Source: Chimonanthus salicifolius (taxonomy: Eukaryota > Streptophyta > Magnoliopsida > Laurales > Calycanthaceae). From it: a stretch of DNA of 64,000 bases. A program made the position numbers and the translations under genes. Numbering within the stretch: the first letter of the stretch is position 1; every line of letters begins with the position of its first letter. The notes below the pieces were generated by a model, which was given only the letters and a program-made list of their open reading frames with translations, made no database searches and had not been told where the DNA came from. Shown here piece by piece: positions 47,201 to 58,108 of the stretch. The DNA is taken from contig CM023540.1 in assembly GCA_013350335.1 (NCBI GenBank), positions 62,183,195 through 62,247,194 on the forward strand, read 5' to 3'.

Positions 47201-48980
47201 GTAATCCACTTTGTTTATCTGCACGAACTACATATTGCTTGCCCTCGAGTGACTTAAATGTCACTCTTCGACCATAACAGTCGATGTTGGCATGAAACTT
47301 TGCCAACCAATCCATTCCGAATATAATATCATATTCCGACATGTCCAGCACTAAATAATTGAACTCAAATCTGAGTCCAGCTAATTCGGTGTTAACCGCA
47401 GTACAAATAAGTCCCAATGCCGAATCCCCGACAGGGGATACAATAGTAAGTTCTGTGGCTAATCTTTGAACTAATGTACCAGTAGCAGTAATAAACGATG
47501 CAGCTATAAAGGAGTGTGACGCTCCGGAATCAAATAGTGCATAAGCATATGAGCTACTCACTACTGCCATACCTTGTATCACAGGATGATCCTCCTCCTC
47601 TTCCTCTGGAGAAGTTAGAGTGAATAATCTTCCTGCTCCAGCAGGGTTAGACCTTCGACCTCCCCGGCCCTGCATTCTGCCTCCTCTGGAGTATGCCGGT
47701 CTAGCTGGCGGACGAAATGATCCTCTTGAGTTAGACAGCCTGTTGAGCTTTGGGCAATTCTTTTTGTAGTGACCAGGTTGATCACAGTGAAAGCAAGTAT
47801 TCACTCCTCGGGATGCTTGAGTGACCGCAACAGATTGAGTGGGCTGGTTGGGGCGAAAGCCCCCACTTGATCCAACAGACGGTGAGGGTCTGCTGAAATT
47901 CGGTCTGAACTTTTTGTTGGGTTGGTACCCACCTCTCCCACTCGGAGCTCGGCGGTTGTCCACTCTGGCAAATTCCGCCATCTCTTGTTCCACAATGGTG
48001 GCCCTGCTGACCACTTCCGCCAGCGTGGCTGCTTTGAACACAGTTACCTTGGCCCTAATGTTTGGCCGTAACCCACGCTCGAACTTGCAAGCCTTTCGAT
48101 ATTCCGTGTCCACAATATAGTATGCATAGATTGACAGGCTGAGAAATTCTTGGTGATACTCAGCCACCGTCATTGAACCTTGTACTAACGTCATAAAGGC
48201 CTGAATTTGACGTTCTCTTTCTTCCTCTGGAAAGTAGCGCTCTAGAAATGTCGCGGAGAATTGCTCCCAGGTCATAGCAACTCTTTCTCTTCTTGGTACA
48301 AGTGCCTGCTGTTTCTCCACCACCTTCCACCATTTGGCAGCGTCATCCACCAGCTGTGACGTGGCCAATAATATTTTATGGGCATGACTCTTGATGTTCA
48401 AAAGAGTCAATATATGCGAAATCTTCTCCAACCAATTCTCGGCCCCAATAGGCCCTTCTCTGCCCTTGAAGTAAGGTGGGCGCTGTTGCTGAAAATCTCT
48501 GACCATGTTTCGGTCATTATTTTCGCTCATGTTTCCCCCTCCGTTCAAATGTTGTTGGAGGACAGATGTAACCACAGCTTGCACCAAGCTGTGCAGTTCA
48601 GGAGGCACAAAGGGTACAGTCATGTTACTATTCTCCTCCTCCTTGCGTCGATACGACGAGTCATATTCCTCCTCGTCGTCCTGTTGATACGTAGGGTCAC
48701 TCCCTTCTTCTTCCCGCCGAGAGTGGTGAGATTCTTCCTCACTGTGAGATCGTTCATGAACAGATCTCTCTTTGTCATGAACGGACGGCTCTCTTTCAGG
48801 TTCCGATGACGCCTTCTTGCGTCGGGGTACCACCTTCCCTTGTGGTGTGATAATGAGCACATCATCCTTCTTTTTATCGTCCTGACGAGTCCTTCTCTTT
48901 GACACCCCCTCACCTAGTCCGATCTGTAAAACTTTCTTTTTTCCCTTCAGATCTTTTACCACCTTTTTCTGTGGCGCCAT
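44250..48980 (-). CDS. gag-pol: Intact gag-pol polyprotein, Ty3/gypsy chromovirus (Tekay type), 1576 aa
   Basis: A single uninterrupted frame. Residues 1-125 are basic and then acidic and low complexity. The gag capsid region is about 165-340. The CCHC knuckle is C396, C399, H404, C409. The aspartic protease motif is DSGA at 484-487. RT has catalytic D741 and the FIDD motif D805-D806. RNase H has D952, E989, D1014 and D1057. The integrase has H1162/H1169 with C1199/C1202, and a catalytic triad D1232, D1293, E1329 with DD35E spacing. An IN C-terminal [14 protein letters not shown] block lies near 1456, and a chromodomain-like tail (about 1520-1576) has [13 protein letters not shown], as in the Tekay/Del clade. 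All catalytic residues are present, so the enzymes could be active. However, this copy has no U3 at its 5' end and so probably no promoter. The start is the first ATG, matching O's homologous ATG at 36165. Confidence 0.95.
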   Translation of the reverse strand: MAPQKKVVKDLKGKKKVLQIGLGEGVSKRRTRQDDKKKDDVLIITPQGKVVPRRKKASSEPEREPSVHDKERSVHERSHSEEESHHSRREEEGSDPTYQQDDEEEYDSSYRRKEEENSNMTVPFVPPELHSLVQAVVTSVLQQHLNGGGNMSENNDRNMVRDFQQQRPPYFKGREGPIGAENWLEKISHILTLLNIKSHAHKILLATSQLVDDAAKWWKVVEKQQALVPRRERVAMTWEQFSATFLERYFPEEERERQIQAFMTLVQGSMTVAEYHQEFLSLSIYAYYIVDTEYRKACKFERGLRPNIRAKVTVFKAATLAEVVSRATIVEQEMAEFARVDNRRAPSGRGGYQPNKKFRPNFSRPSPSVGSSGGFRPNQPTQSVAVTQASRGVNTCFHCDQPGHYKKNCPKLNRLSNSRGSFRPPARPAYSRGGRMQGRGGRRSNPAGAGRLFTLTSPEEEEEDHPVIQGMAVVSSSYAYALFDSGASHSFIAASFITATGTLVQRLATELTIVSPVGDSALGLICTAVNTELAGLRFEFNYLVLDMSEYDIIFGMDWLAKFHANIDCYGRRVTFKSLEGKQYVVRADKQSGLQEGLNHVVLNNITINKAPVTELPEIVQEFGDVFPKELPGLPPMREINFEIRLYPGTTPVSLPHYRMAPAEMSELKKQIDELLRLGCIRNSTSSWGAPVLFVKKKDGSLRMCVDYRKLNQLTVRNKYPLPRIDDLFDQLRGSSHFSKIDLMSGYHQIRVREEDIEKTAFRTRYGLFEFVVMPFGLTNAPAVFMDLMNRIFRPYLDQFVIVFIDDILIYSKSQEEHAEHLRIVLNILRQNKLYAKASKCEFWLSQVNFLGHVISEEGIAVDPAKVTAVKDWKAPKNVTEIRSFLGLAGYYRKFIMDFSKLASPLTRLTQKGVKYEWSDLYNQRFEELKDRLTTAPILILPEKGKGYEVECDASGEGLGCVLSQNHRVVAYGSRQLKIHERLYPTHDLELAAVVFALKSWRHYLYGEKFEVYSDHKSLKYLFDQKELNLRQRRWMEYLADYEFELRYHPGKANKVADALSRISHASMACLIRTEWEMLNTIREFNLYITNRGVLHNLIIRSNIVTKIEQEQRADPEVEDIWARMSTGTVVPEWELRPGQGLVFRGRTYVPKSCRKELLIEAHQSKFSIHPGSTKMYHDLKRHYWWHGLKRDVAEFVAHCLTCQQVKTEHQKPPGLLKPLAVLEWKWEHISMDFVSGLPRSSKGNDAIWVVVDRLTKSAHFIPIKMTDSSETLGRRYIKEIIRLHGIPRTIVSDRDGRFTGRVWQSMQTVMGTELLTSTAFHPQTDGQSERTIQTLEDMLRACMLDFKGGWEDHLPLVEFSYNNSYQASLQMAPYEALYGRPCRSPVCWTEAGEPALIGPELVAETTAQIKLIRQHLLTAQSRQKSYADKRRRFLEFEVGDLVFLKVSPRKGHMRFGKKGKLSPRYVGPFSIIRRMGDVAYQLALPSQLAALHDVFHVSMLRKYNPDPSHVLNVQDIEVQSDVTYVEKPVRIVETEQRVLRNRAIQFVKVVWDRHGDEEATWELESEMRTAHPEMFV

Positions 48981-49199
48981 TTAGTCCTAATCCATGGAAA
49001 CATCATAGACTTAGTTTCCATTAACAATATGCAACACATGCCATGAATCCTCATAAAAACATGAAATCATATATTTATATAAATTCAAACTGCATCTTTG
49101 TACAAAGGTGGGTAGGGTGAAACAAACCCTATGTATAACAAAATATACCCCCTTACAAAATTGACCCTCTTTTTAATACCCCTACAATTACTTCCTATC
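48981..49199 (-). other. ORF0-gag spacer of element I
   Basis: A noncoding AT-rich spacer of 219 nt. The minus-strand TTTCCATGGATTAG just before gag's ATG resembles a 3' splice site, as in O. It also contains AAAAAGAGGGT, similar to the polypurine tract (rc near 49165-49175). Confidence 0.4.
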
Positions 49200-49736
49200 C
49201 TAGTCTTCCGTAGAAGACTCCGCATCAAAAGCGAACTTGAATCGGTTATCAGGACACGTCATCGCCGTGTGCCCCAATACCTCACAAGTCGTGCAGGGTA
49301 CTAATCCAGGTCCTCCGATGTATGGACAATTAGTCCTTGCCTCACCATGCCCATGTAGTCCACAGGACGGGCAGACAACACCCAGTGGATGAGGACAATA
49401 CCGGCAGTGGTGCCCATCTTGATTGCACAGTTCACATGTGTCATAGGGATCTATCTCCCCAAGTGATTCCAATATAATAGGTACACCAGCCATGGGATCC
49501 TCCAGTAAATGTGCTAGATCATCCTCCTCTTCCTCAGGAGGTTCCACCATTTCAGGAATGTCATCCATCAGATCCTCTGGAAGAGGCGCTAAGTCCACAT
49601 CAGCTTCTTCATGAGGTCCCTCCTGAAGATCCACATTAACTTCCATACTGATACTGTCGGAAGTTGACACCAAATCTACCGGACAACTTGGTGTCCCTTT
49701 ATCCCATAACTCAGTGTATTCTTCGTTGCTTGACAT
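49200..49736 (-). CDS. ORF0: acidic protein with three CCHC zinc knuckles, upstream of gag (178 aa)
   Basis: An intact sense-strand ORF between leader and gag, 447 nt after the LTR. Residues 1-85 are strongly acidic (runs such as PPEEEEDDL). The C-terminal half has three Cys/His units: C101-C104-H109-C114, C122-C125-H130-C137 (CX2CX4HX6C) and C148-C151-H156-C161. The first and third fit the retroviral knuckle CX2CX4HX4C. The tail is acidic again (DAESSTED). No signal peptide or membrane segment is seen. Gag-pol of the same element already has its own knuckle, so this is a second, separate nucleic-acid-binding candidate. An acidic partner domain could suggest a chaperone or regulator, but that is inference. 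A decayed homologue is in O (35409-35944); A has none. I do not recognise a named family. Confidence 0.85.
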   Translation of the reverse strand: MSSNEEYTELWDKGTPSCPVDLVSTSDSISMEVNVDLQEGPHEEADVDLAPLPEDLMDDIPEMVEPPEEEEDDLAHLLEDPMAGVPIILESLGEIDPYDTCELCNQDGHHCRYCPHPLGVVCPSCGLHGHGEARTNCPYIGGPGLVPCTTCEVLGHTAMTCPDNRFKFAFDAESSTED

Positions 49737-50183
49737 ATCTGTGCCACATCATTTCAAACACAAACATATTCAACAATAATTCTAAATAAACCACTCTTGG
49801 TTTCCAGGGAATTTTGATCATGCAAAATATCATGTACTTTGTTTAGGAAGATTACCAAATCAACATTCTTTGTTTTCTTTTTATTTCTGGGGAAATCTCT
49901 AATTTCCTATTGTTTGTTTCTCAGTGTGGGGATTTCAAGGGAGTTCATCCTACCTTGCTACGTTTGATATGTCCAGTTATGATGATTGTACTTTACTTTG
50001 CTATCTTTCATTGTTGTTCTCAGATTGATTGTTCAGTCCGAGTCACTCGAAGTAAATTAATCCGGCCCCCAGGCAGCGGACTCCGAAGAGTCGGTCAGTT
50101 GGGATTCTTATCCGTCAGTGAGACATGAAACCGTCTTAATCTTACTTCGATGATTCAACTTCCCGTTTCGCTCTGATACCAAC
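49737..50183 (-). other. Leader and PBS of element I
   Basis: The PBS on the minus strand, TGGTATCAGAGC, lies at about 50170-50181. The leader contains the GACTC-TTCG-GAGTC hairpin (50079-50092), GAAGTAAGATT (about 50139-50149, a possible splice donor) and is alignable to the leaders of A and O. Confidence 0.88.
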
Positions 50184-50219
50184 TGTAACGCCCCGCCCTT
50201 TCCGAGAGTTTCAGAGTCT

Positions 50220-50253
<34 letters not shown>

Positions 50254-50979
50254 ACAACGGAAGAGAGCGGGCGGCGTCACGACGCGAGTTAAGTTCAGAC
50301 TACCCAAGTCTGAACCTTAACTGGCCACCCATGTGTACATGGAATAGACCATGATAGTGATTCACACATGGAACTAACATCAACATGCGGAATAAAAAGA
50401 CGAGATAGCAAGTAATATTCTTAAATATTAAATAACATAGATCAACCATCCACAAGGTATGATCCTAAACAAACCATAGCAAATAACGAATTATTACATG
50501 TCCAACAATAGTATTCAAATGACAGTAATAAAACGTAATCCAAATCCATTATTTAAGCACTTAGGCTCAGCTCCCCTCTTGGTCAATGACCAAGAGGGGA
50601 GCTGAGCCTAAGTGCTTAAATAATGGATTTGGATTACGTTTTATTACTGTCATTTGAATACTATTGTTGGACATGTAATAATTCGTTATTTGCTATGGTT
50701 TGTTTAGGATCATAACTTGTGGATGGTTGATCTATGTTATTTAATATTTAAGAATATTACTTGCTATCTCGTCTTTTTATTCCGCATGTTGATGTTAGTT
50801 CCATGTGTGAATCACTATCATGGTCTATTCCATGTACACATGGGTGGCCAGTTAAGGTTCAGACTTGGGTAGTCTGAACTTAACTCGCGTCGTGACGCCG
50901 CCCGCTCTCTTCCGTTGTTTATAAAAAAAAAAAAAAAAAAATTAGACTCTGAAACTCTCAGAAAGGGCGGGGCGTTACA
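50184..50979. repeat. 796 bp near-perfect palindrome replacing I's 5' LTR
   Basis: The left arm is 50184-50585 and the right arm 50587-50979, with the single base A at 50586 as centre. The arms differ by the length of a T/A run (28 versus 19) and about two substitutions. Each arm is the last ~400 bp of the family LTR (U5 side). Both outer ends are the LTR terminus TGTAAC/GTTACA. The centre, GGTCA-A-TGACC, is already present in the normal LTR at about 40668-40680, where it continues TTCCC instead of folding back. Confidence 0.95.
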
Positions 50980-51602
50980 CAGATGGCTCCATACGAGGCA
51001 TTATATGGTAGACCGTGTAGGTAGCCGGTATGTTGGATAGAGGCTGGAGAGCCTGCATTGATCGGACCAGAACTAGTCGCAGAGACTACCGTACAAATTA
51101 AGTTGATACGTCAACATTTATTGACTGCACAGAGTCGGCAAAAGAGCTATGCTGATAAAAGGAGACGGTTTCTGGAATTTGAAGTGGGAGACATGGTATT
51201 CTTAAAGGTCTCGCCACGGAAAGGACACATGAGGTTCGGAAAGAAGGGGAAGCTGTCGCCAAGATATGTGGGACCATTTTCCATCACAAGAAGGATGGGG
51301 GATGTAGCTTACCAGTTAGCTCTTCCTTCGCAGTTTGCAGCTCTACATTATGTGTTTCATGTGTCAAGCTAAGAAAGTATAATCCGGGTCCGTCCCATGT
51401 TTTGAATGTTCAGGATATTGAAGTGCAAAGCGACGTGACGTACGTCGAGAATCCGGTCAGGATAGTGGAGACCGAATAAAGGGTGTTGCGAAACAGAGCG
51501 ATTCAGTTCGTAAAAGTGGTATGGGACCGTCATGGTGATGAAGAGGCCACGTGGGAACTTGAATCGGAGATGATAACAGCTCACCCTGAATTATTTATGT
51601 AA
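50980..51602 (+). pseudogene. Element O: gag-pol, C-terminal part (integrase end and chromodomain-like tail)
   Basis: The frame continues from 40263 after removal of element I and one TSD copy ([13 protein letters not shown]..). There is a TAG at 51018-51020 in place of the Ser codon in CRSP. An intact stretch (51058-51360) carries [16 protein letters not shown] small deletion or frameshift near 51366 and a TAA near 51477 follow. The end is ..WELE.. with a stop at 51600. Confidence 0.88.
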
Positions 51603-51649
51603 TTTATTTTGAGAACCCTGCTTCGCTCGATTTTCGAGACGAAAATTTT

Positions 51650-51665
51650 AAAAAGAGGGTTATAT
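51650..51665 (+). other. Polypurine tract of element O
   Basis: AAAAAGAGGGTTATAT directly precedes the 3' LTR start, identical to that of element I. Confidence 0.88.
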
Positions 51666-52744
51666 TGTAACACCCCAATTTCTCAATGAAGTGGATAATT
51701 ACTGAAAATGCCCCTGATTTGTTAAATCAATTATTTTGTGATGTTAAGTAAGGAAATGGTGGGGCCCATTGCTCAAATTAAGATCATATGAGTACATTAT
51801 GACTGTCAAGTTTGATTGAATGGGTAATGTACATCAATTGGGTCAAAAAGGGCTAAATGGGTCAAAGGGCCCAAATGGGACCCAACGGGTCTTAATGGAT
51901 TATTTGACCGTTGTGTGAACTTAAATTAAATGGGGTTAAGCTGATTTGATTGGAAATCAAGTGGAGTAAAAATGGGTAGGCCTGATCCACATGTAAAAAC
52001 CAACTACAAATGACCAAAATACCCACAATTGGGTCATAGAGTCAAAAACGGGTCAAGGAGCTAAAGGGGGACCCAACGGGTCGGGTTGACTTTGTTGACC
52101 ACAACCAACCGTGTGGGCCCACAAATGAGTTCAATGGTGAGTTAAATCAGGTTAAGTGGAACTGATTTTATTTAATTTGAATTAAGAATGAGTTGACTCA
52201 AATGCATTAAATGATTGTCAATTAATGAGGTGAGTTGGACATGTGAGTTGGATAAGTCAAAATGGAAATCAATGGGACTGTAAATCAGTGAGTTCAGAGG
52301 GAATAGGAGTAGTTTGGCTCAGCCATAACCACCAAAACAAGTCCCACACAATGGGGACTTGTTGGGGTGATTTTCATGATGGGTTTTTAAATGAAACACA
52401 TGGAAATGGGAGGTGATGCTTGGGAAGTTGAAAGGCTGCATAGGCAGGTACCAAGGGGTGCATTGGGTAGCACCCAAGACCCATCGTTTTTGATAAGAAT
52501 TGATGAGGGAATGGAGGGGTCTTGGGGGCTGAAGTACTAAAGCAAATGACCACCAAGGTTGGCCGTTTTTCACCTTGGAAATCCAAGAATTCCCATCTCT
52601 CTCTCCCTCTCTCCAATTCGTTTTTCCTAACTGGAACATCAGAGGTGTTTGCACCAGTAGATCAAGCACAAAAACAGCAAAAGAGAGGAAGAAATAAAAG
52701 GGAGAAACCAAGGACCAAAGGCAAGAAGAAAGATTGGAAGTTTG

Positions 52745-54169
52745 GTAAGTAGTTATATGTTATTTTGGTTTAATAACATGGAACAAATGGGGTGTGTATT
52801 GGGCCATGGTAATGGCCGAATACACCAAGGTTTTAACCTTGATTAATAGAGGTTTAAAAATGGTAAATATAACCATTGGGTTCGGCCACCAAGGAGGGCC
52901 GAACCCCATGTAAAAGATTGGTTGGTTTTCATGTTTTGAAACATGGAAACCATGGAGTTCTGTGGACTGTTTTTAGATGATTTAAAGTGTATGTTTTTAA
53001 GAGGTTAAAACATAAATAAGGAAGTTTGATTTAGACCTAAATGAATGATTAAGAAATTCAAAACCAAAGGTCATAGGGTTCGGCCACCATGGAGGGCCGA
53101 ACCCCATGCAAATGATGGTTTGGTTTTGATGTGTTTGAAACATATAAACCATGAAGTTGGTGGACTGTTTTTGATAGTTACATTAAGACTCAATTGCATG
53201 TTTTAAAGAGGGTTAAAAACATGGATCTGAATGACATAAGGACTGAAGCTATCATGGGTTTAAAACAGTGGTCAAAAATTGATGAAATGGACCATTTGGA
53301 TCGGCCATCTTGGATGGCCGAATCCCATGAAGTATTATGGTCTTTTGGACAAGTTGATGAACCTATGTGGATGTTTTAAGAGGTAAAAATGCAGTAATGT
53401 TATGCTGATTATCACTGGTCTAACTGAGATTTAAAACATGCTTAAGAGGACCAAAACATGGACATAGGGTTCGGCCACCTTGAATGGTCGAACCCCATGT
53501 TAGTATTTGATGATTTTGATGAGTTTAAAACCATATAAAATATGGTGTTTGATGTGATTTGGTGAAGTTTTACTTGCTGTTATTGGTTGGCCAATGGAGG
53601 GCTGAATCATGTCAAAATTTGGGTTAAGTTAATGATTCAAATCATGGGTAATTGATGGATCAATCAGATCAAGAGAACCATTGGGTTCGACCATGTGCAT
53701 GGCCGAACCCCATGGGGTTGTTTTTGGGATGAATGGACTAAGTATATGAGTTAAGTTTGTTATTGTTTCCATGATTTCATAAAGGGTTTGAATTATTTTA
53801 ATGGAGAACCATTTGATGACAGATAAGTGTTGAACAAAATCAGAATTGGTGAGGTTCGGCCATAGGCATGGCCGAACCCCATTAAGGGTCTTTGGTGACT
53901 CAATTGTGTAGCCGATTTGGTGATTGAATTATGGGAAAGAATGATTTATTGATCAAAGGTGGAATAATCATATGTATGGTTGTATGAACCCTACCAAGGT
54001 ATTTTGTAGAAAGTAATGCTTAATAGGGATTAAATGAATGAGAGACCAAAAGGGTGAATAGGTGAGGTTCGGCCATAGGCATGGCCGAACCCCACATAGT
54101 ACATTTTTTTGGGACATTGACTAAGTTGGCATTACATGATAAATGTTTGGTTTGCTGCTATTTAAATAG
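52745..54169 (+). other. Candidate LTR intron in O's 3' LTR
   Basis: It begins GTAAGTAGTT after an AAGAAAGATTGGAAG-type exon-like stretch and ends TTTAAATAG before GGTATCC. It is about 1425 nt long and holds all seven palindromes. It is homologous to the segment missing in A's LTR. Confidence 0.42.
52877..54094. repeat. Spaced palindrome array, copy 6
   Basis: Seven units near 52877, 53075, 53300, 53467, 53682, 53853 and 54066, position-matched to those of the 5' LTR. Confidence 0.9.
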
Positions 54170-54431
54170 GGTATCCAGACTTGCGTATACGGCATACGAG
54201 TCGTGATCGGCTGACGATTAAGAAAGATCAAGTACTGAAGTGAATCTTCAGTAGGTTTCCTACCTACGTGTAACCACAGTTTTATCCTATTTTTCTTTAT
54301 GAGACTCTTGTTTATTCTATGTGGTTCTGAATGATATATTATGCATTTACAAATGGCATACAAAGCATTGGCATCTCATGCATGGACATGGGATGATGAC
54401 TGAGGTTCTACAGTGTTGCAATTATGGGTTA

Positions 54432-54530
54432 CGTCCTCCTTAGGCGATGAGAGTCCCACCAGGAGGAGTAACATGATGATCATAGTCACGTTGGTCTCCT
54501 TAGGCGATGAGAGTCCCGCCAGGAGGACTA
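54432..54530. repeat. Tandem ~64 bp repeat in O's 3' LTR
   Basis: CTCCTTAGGCGATGAGAGTC followed by CC(A/G)CCAGGAGG occurs twice. CTCCT..AGGAG can pair. It corresponds to the hairpin repeats of the sister LTRs. Confidence 0.75.
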
Positions 54531-56384
54531 ATATGTGATATGAATCAACTCAATGATGAAGAGATGGAAGTGTATTGTGATTTACCTTGACGGTGCGAGG
54601 CACGTCAAGTGATGGCTATGAATGTACATGATGGGAGAGACTCATTGCATGTGCATACTTCATAGCATGGTTTTACCTGTTTTTACTAATCATGTACTGT
54701 GATATATATGCATGTTTTATATGCTAATCATGTGGTAGCCCTGATCGGGAACCTACTGGGCGCGTTGATCTAACGCCCTAATTCTATCCTCAGAGGAGAA
54801 TGCAGGTACGAGGAAAGGGAAAGAGAAGGTCGATGACCGGGAGGGGAGCCAAGCCTAAGTACTTGAATGATGAACATGATTATTTATCTACTGTCATTTG
54901 AATTATATTTTGATGGACATGTAATAAGTTAATACTTGCTATGGTTTGATTAGATTATTAACTATGGATGGTTGTTTATCTTAATTATCATTTGGGACTG
55001 TTACTTGCTATCTTTTCATATCATTTCCGCAGTTAATCTAGTTTATTCCGCATGTTGTTGCTAGTTCCATGTGTGATTCATTATCATGGTCTAGTCCATG
55101 TACACATGGGTGGCCAATTAAGGTTCAGACTTGAGTAGTCTGAACTTAACTCGCGTCGTGACGCCACCCGCTCTCTTTCGATGTTTTATTATTATTATTA
55201 AAAAAAAAAAAAATTAGACCCTGATTTCTCGGAGAGGGCGGGGCGTTACAACGATACATCGGGTGCACGACATATTGCCAGGACAAGGCAGAAGCACATC
55301 AGGCACACAACCAATCGCCTTAGGTTTAGTTAAGGTTTGTTTGACAACTCTGCCAAAACAAGATAGCCTCAGGCCGATTGGATCGTCACCCCACGATCAA
55401 TCGCCTATGGACTCGCACGACCAATCTTGTAGGGAAGATCAATCGTCCGTATCCAAGATGTTACCGTTAGAGCCCAACGGTCAGATTACAACGGCTATAT
55501 TTGCTTCACGACCGATCACCACCTCCCAACCAATCGTCCATTGTAATGTCCGAATTTTCTGGTTGGCCTATGTAAACACCAAACCTTGTTGTGTTTTGGT
55601 GGGACACACTCTTGTGAAGGAAATCCAAGGCATTTCCAGAGATCCCACCTCCTTTCTATGCACCCTTACTTAGGAGAATCATTTGAAATTCAATCATCTT
55701 GATTGTGATTAGAGAGAATGAGAAAAAAATACATCTAGGATAACAATAGGCATATCTTATATCCTAGAAACCTCCAAGGATTGTGATTGAGCATTCACAA
55801 GGCACATCTTCGACAACGTCGATATCACATCGGGTAAGACATCTTCAAGAAGCACACATCTACAAGGTTGAGCTATCAAAAGAAAAATGATTCTTAGGTC
55901 TGATTTTATTTTTAAATCATCATGATTGTGAAGTGGATTAAGTCAAGGAAGCTGGAACCACTATAAAAATAGAGGGATAAGGAAGTAGACCGGGGTTGGT
56001 CGAACCTTTCGAAATCTTAGGAGATTGGGTGAAATTCCCAATCAATTGGATAGGTGGAATTCCTATTCTATTCATGAGGGCATAATTCTCCACATAGTAT
56101 ATTTTGGATAGCCCAAGGTTGGGTGAGTCCAACAGTGGATGTAGATTGGTTAACCGAATCACTATAAATTGGTGCTATGGTGTTAGAGCTTATTGTGTGA
56201 TTGTTCTTTTATTGGCACATTCTCTTATCATACAACACAATCTCTTGATTAATTTGTTAATCCGCTGCATATTATCTTCATTAATCAAGAAATTTGCGAA
56301 GACCATAAAAATTGGTGATTGTCTTATTCACCCCCCCTCTAGGGTCAATCTTGCATCGTGTTCTAGCACACCAGGGAACTTACA

Positions 56385-58108
56385 TTCCCAAACCACTTTG
56401 ACAAACGGAATTTCCCTGTTTCTAGCATCTTCCTTTGCGAATCTATGATATTGGTAGGTCTCTTGACGTAGGACACGTCACTCTATACATCCAACTCTTG
56501 TACATCCAAAACATGCAATGGATCGGGATTGTACTTCCACAAAATTGAAATATGAAACACGTCGTGCATACTAGACAACTGCACAGGGACTGCTATCCGA
56601 TATGCAACTTCACCAATTCTTTCAAGTATTGGGAATGGTCCGACGAACTTTAGAGACAATTTCCCTTTCTTCCCGAATCTCATTTGGCTCTTACGTGGAA
56701 AGACCTTTAAGAATACTTAGTCTCCCACTTCAAATGCCCAAGCCTTCTTCTCTTATCGGCGTAGCTTTTTTGTCGGCTTTGGGCGGTCAGTATATGATAC
56801 CGAATGACTTTGATCTGTTACGTAGTCTCTGCAACAAAGTCCGGCCCAATTAGTACAGTTCACCTGCCTCAGTCTAGCAAACTGGGGACCTACAAGGTCT
56901 ACCATACAACGCTTCAAATGGAGCCATTTGGAGATTCGTTTGATAACTGATGTTGTGTGGGAATTCCACAAATGGGAGATGATCCTCCCAACTGCCCTGG
57001 AAGTTTAACATACAAGCTATCAACATACATTCTAATGTCTGTATGGTTCTCTCAGATTGTCCGTCAGTCTGTGGATGAAAAACCGTGTTATACAGTAAAT
57101 CTGTTCCCATAGTTGTCTGTAAACTCTGCCATACCCTTCCGGTAAATATACGATCGCAATCTGATACAGTTGTTTTGGACATCCCATGTAGTGTAACAAT
57201 GTCATGTATGTACCGTCTGCCCAATCTCTTTGATGAGTCTGTCGTTTTGATAGACAGGAAGTGCACTGAATTGGTGAGATGGTCAATCACGATCCAAATG
57301 GCATCATTGCCCTTAGGAGATCTAGGGCAATCCAATCACGAAGTCTATCGCGATGTGCTCCCACTTCCATTCCAGTATGGAAGGGGCTTGAGTAAATCGG
57401 GTGGCTTCCGATATTCTACTTTGATTCGTTGGCATGTCAAACATCTGGAGACGTATTATATTACATCTTTATTGAGTCCACACCACCAGTATTGTCTCTT
57501 GAGATCTCGGTACATCTTCGTACTCCTGGGGTGTATCGAGAATTTTGATTGGTGTGCTTCTTTCAGTATCTCTAATCTGCATTCCACGGGTACAAACACT
57601 CTCTCTTTGTACATGAGACCCTGTCCCAACTGCAATTTCCAATCTTGGACTATTTCTCCCTCTGATAGCTTGGCCAGTATTTCTGCCAACTTTGGATCTG
57701 ATCTTTGTGCATGTTTGATCTTGATGTCATTGTGGAGTGCACTATTAAATTATAAACACGTCCTATGTTGGTTATGTGCAATTCAAGTTTTCAATTGCTG
57801 ACAGCATCTCCCATTCTTGCATAATCAGGCTTGCCATAGTTCCGCGGGGTCTGCGGCTAAGTGCATCCGCAATTTTGTTTGCTTTGCTTGGATCGTAGTG
57901 GAGAGTAAAGTCATAGTCTTGGAGATACTCCATCCATCTTCTCTGCATCATGTTGAGATCTTTCTGTCGAAACAAATACTTCAAAATTTTATGATCAGAA
58001 TAGACTTCAAACATCTTTCCAAAAGGATAGTACCGCCAACTTTTTAGTGCAAATACTATAGTTGTCAACACTAGATCATGGACGAGATAATTCCGTTCAT
58101 GGATCTTT
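56385..58108 (-). pseudogene. Element B: decayed integrase and RNase H (part 2)
   Basis: The minus-strand remnant is collinear with element I's residues from about 985 to the IN C-terminus. Fragments: RNase H with [14 protein letters not shown] and ADALSRRPRG (57772-58108); zinc-binding integrase region (57456-57689); catalytic core with GNDAIWIVIDHLTNSVHF and [14 protein letters not shown] (56874-57335); IN C-terminus with [15 protein letters not shown] and DVFHISIL (56483-56683). Several stops and frameshifts separate them. The 5' continuation is cut at 58109 by the Athila-like LTR. Confidence 0.85.

Larger units (their letters stand above)
40259..50984 (-). mobile_element. Element I: Tekay-type chromovirus with fold-back 5' end, TSD CAGAT
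   Basis: The minus-strand element spans 40264-50979 with a perfect TSD CAGAT (40259-40263, 50980-50984) inside O's integrase (..[12 protein letters not shown]..). The left end is a full 3' LTR (40264-44186). The right end, where the 5' LTR should be, is a 796 bp palindrome of two U5 ends (50184-50979). Between them are gag-pol (44250-48980), ORF0 (49200-49736), the leader and the PBS. Both coding regions are intact. It is the youngest insertion in the nested stack. Confidence 0.95.
51666..55250 (+). mobile_element. 3' LTR of element O
   Basis: The 3585 bp LTR starts TGTAACACCCCAATTTC and ends GGGCGGGGCGTTACA. It has a CT-rich patch (about 52595-52616), then a purine-rich stretch up to G|GTAAGTAG (52745). 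Seven palindromes follow (about 52877-54094), then ATTTAAATAGGG (54160-54171), tandem hairpin repeats (54432-54530), and the U5 block and hairpin (about 55118-55151). It is the more complete of O's two LTRs. Confidence 0.93.
31984..55255 (+). mobile_element. Element O: Tekay-type chromovirus, split by element I, TSD ACGAT
   Basis: The 5' LTR is 31989-34963, the internal region 34964-51665 (interrupted at 40264-50979), and the 3' LTR 51666-55250. TSDs are ACGAT at 31984-31988 and 55251-55255. The LTRs are highly similar except for a ~610 bp deletion in the 5' copy. Gene order is leader, ORF0, gag, PR, RT, RH, IN, chromodomain-like tail. Coding regions are broken by several stops. Confidence 0.95.
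31359..56389 (+). mobile_element. Solo LTR C3 (31364-56384), split by element O, TSD TTCCC
   Basis: C3's left part is 31364-31988 (TGTTAGTGCCCCAGCTTG..) and its right part 55256-56384 (..GTTCTAGCACACCAGGGAACTTACA). Together they give 1754 bp, against 1748 bp for C2. A perfect TSD TTCCC lies at 31359-31363 and 56385-56389, inside B's pol. Element O with its TSD ACGAT sits between the two parts. Confidence 0.93.

Noticed and set aside
49200..49736. ORF0 as a captured host gene or a virus protein
   Set aside because: The knuckles are of the retroelement type and a homologue stands in the same place in O. Nothing in the sequence points to a specific host gene or a virus.
50184..50979. Palindrome as a foldback DNA transposon or MITE
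   Set aside because: Both arms are the U5 end of the surrounding LTR family, and the TSD belongs to the whole element I, not to the palindrome alone.
57085..57801. 238-codon plus-strand ORF
   Set aside because: It is antisense to B's integrase and RNase H remnant, which carries clear motifs on the minus strand.
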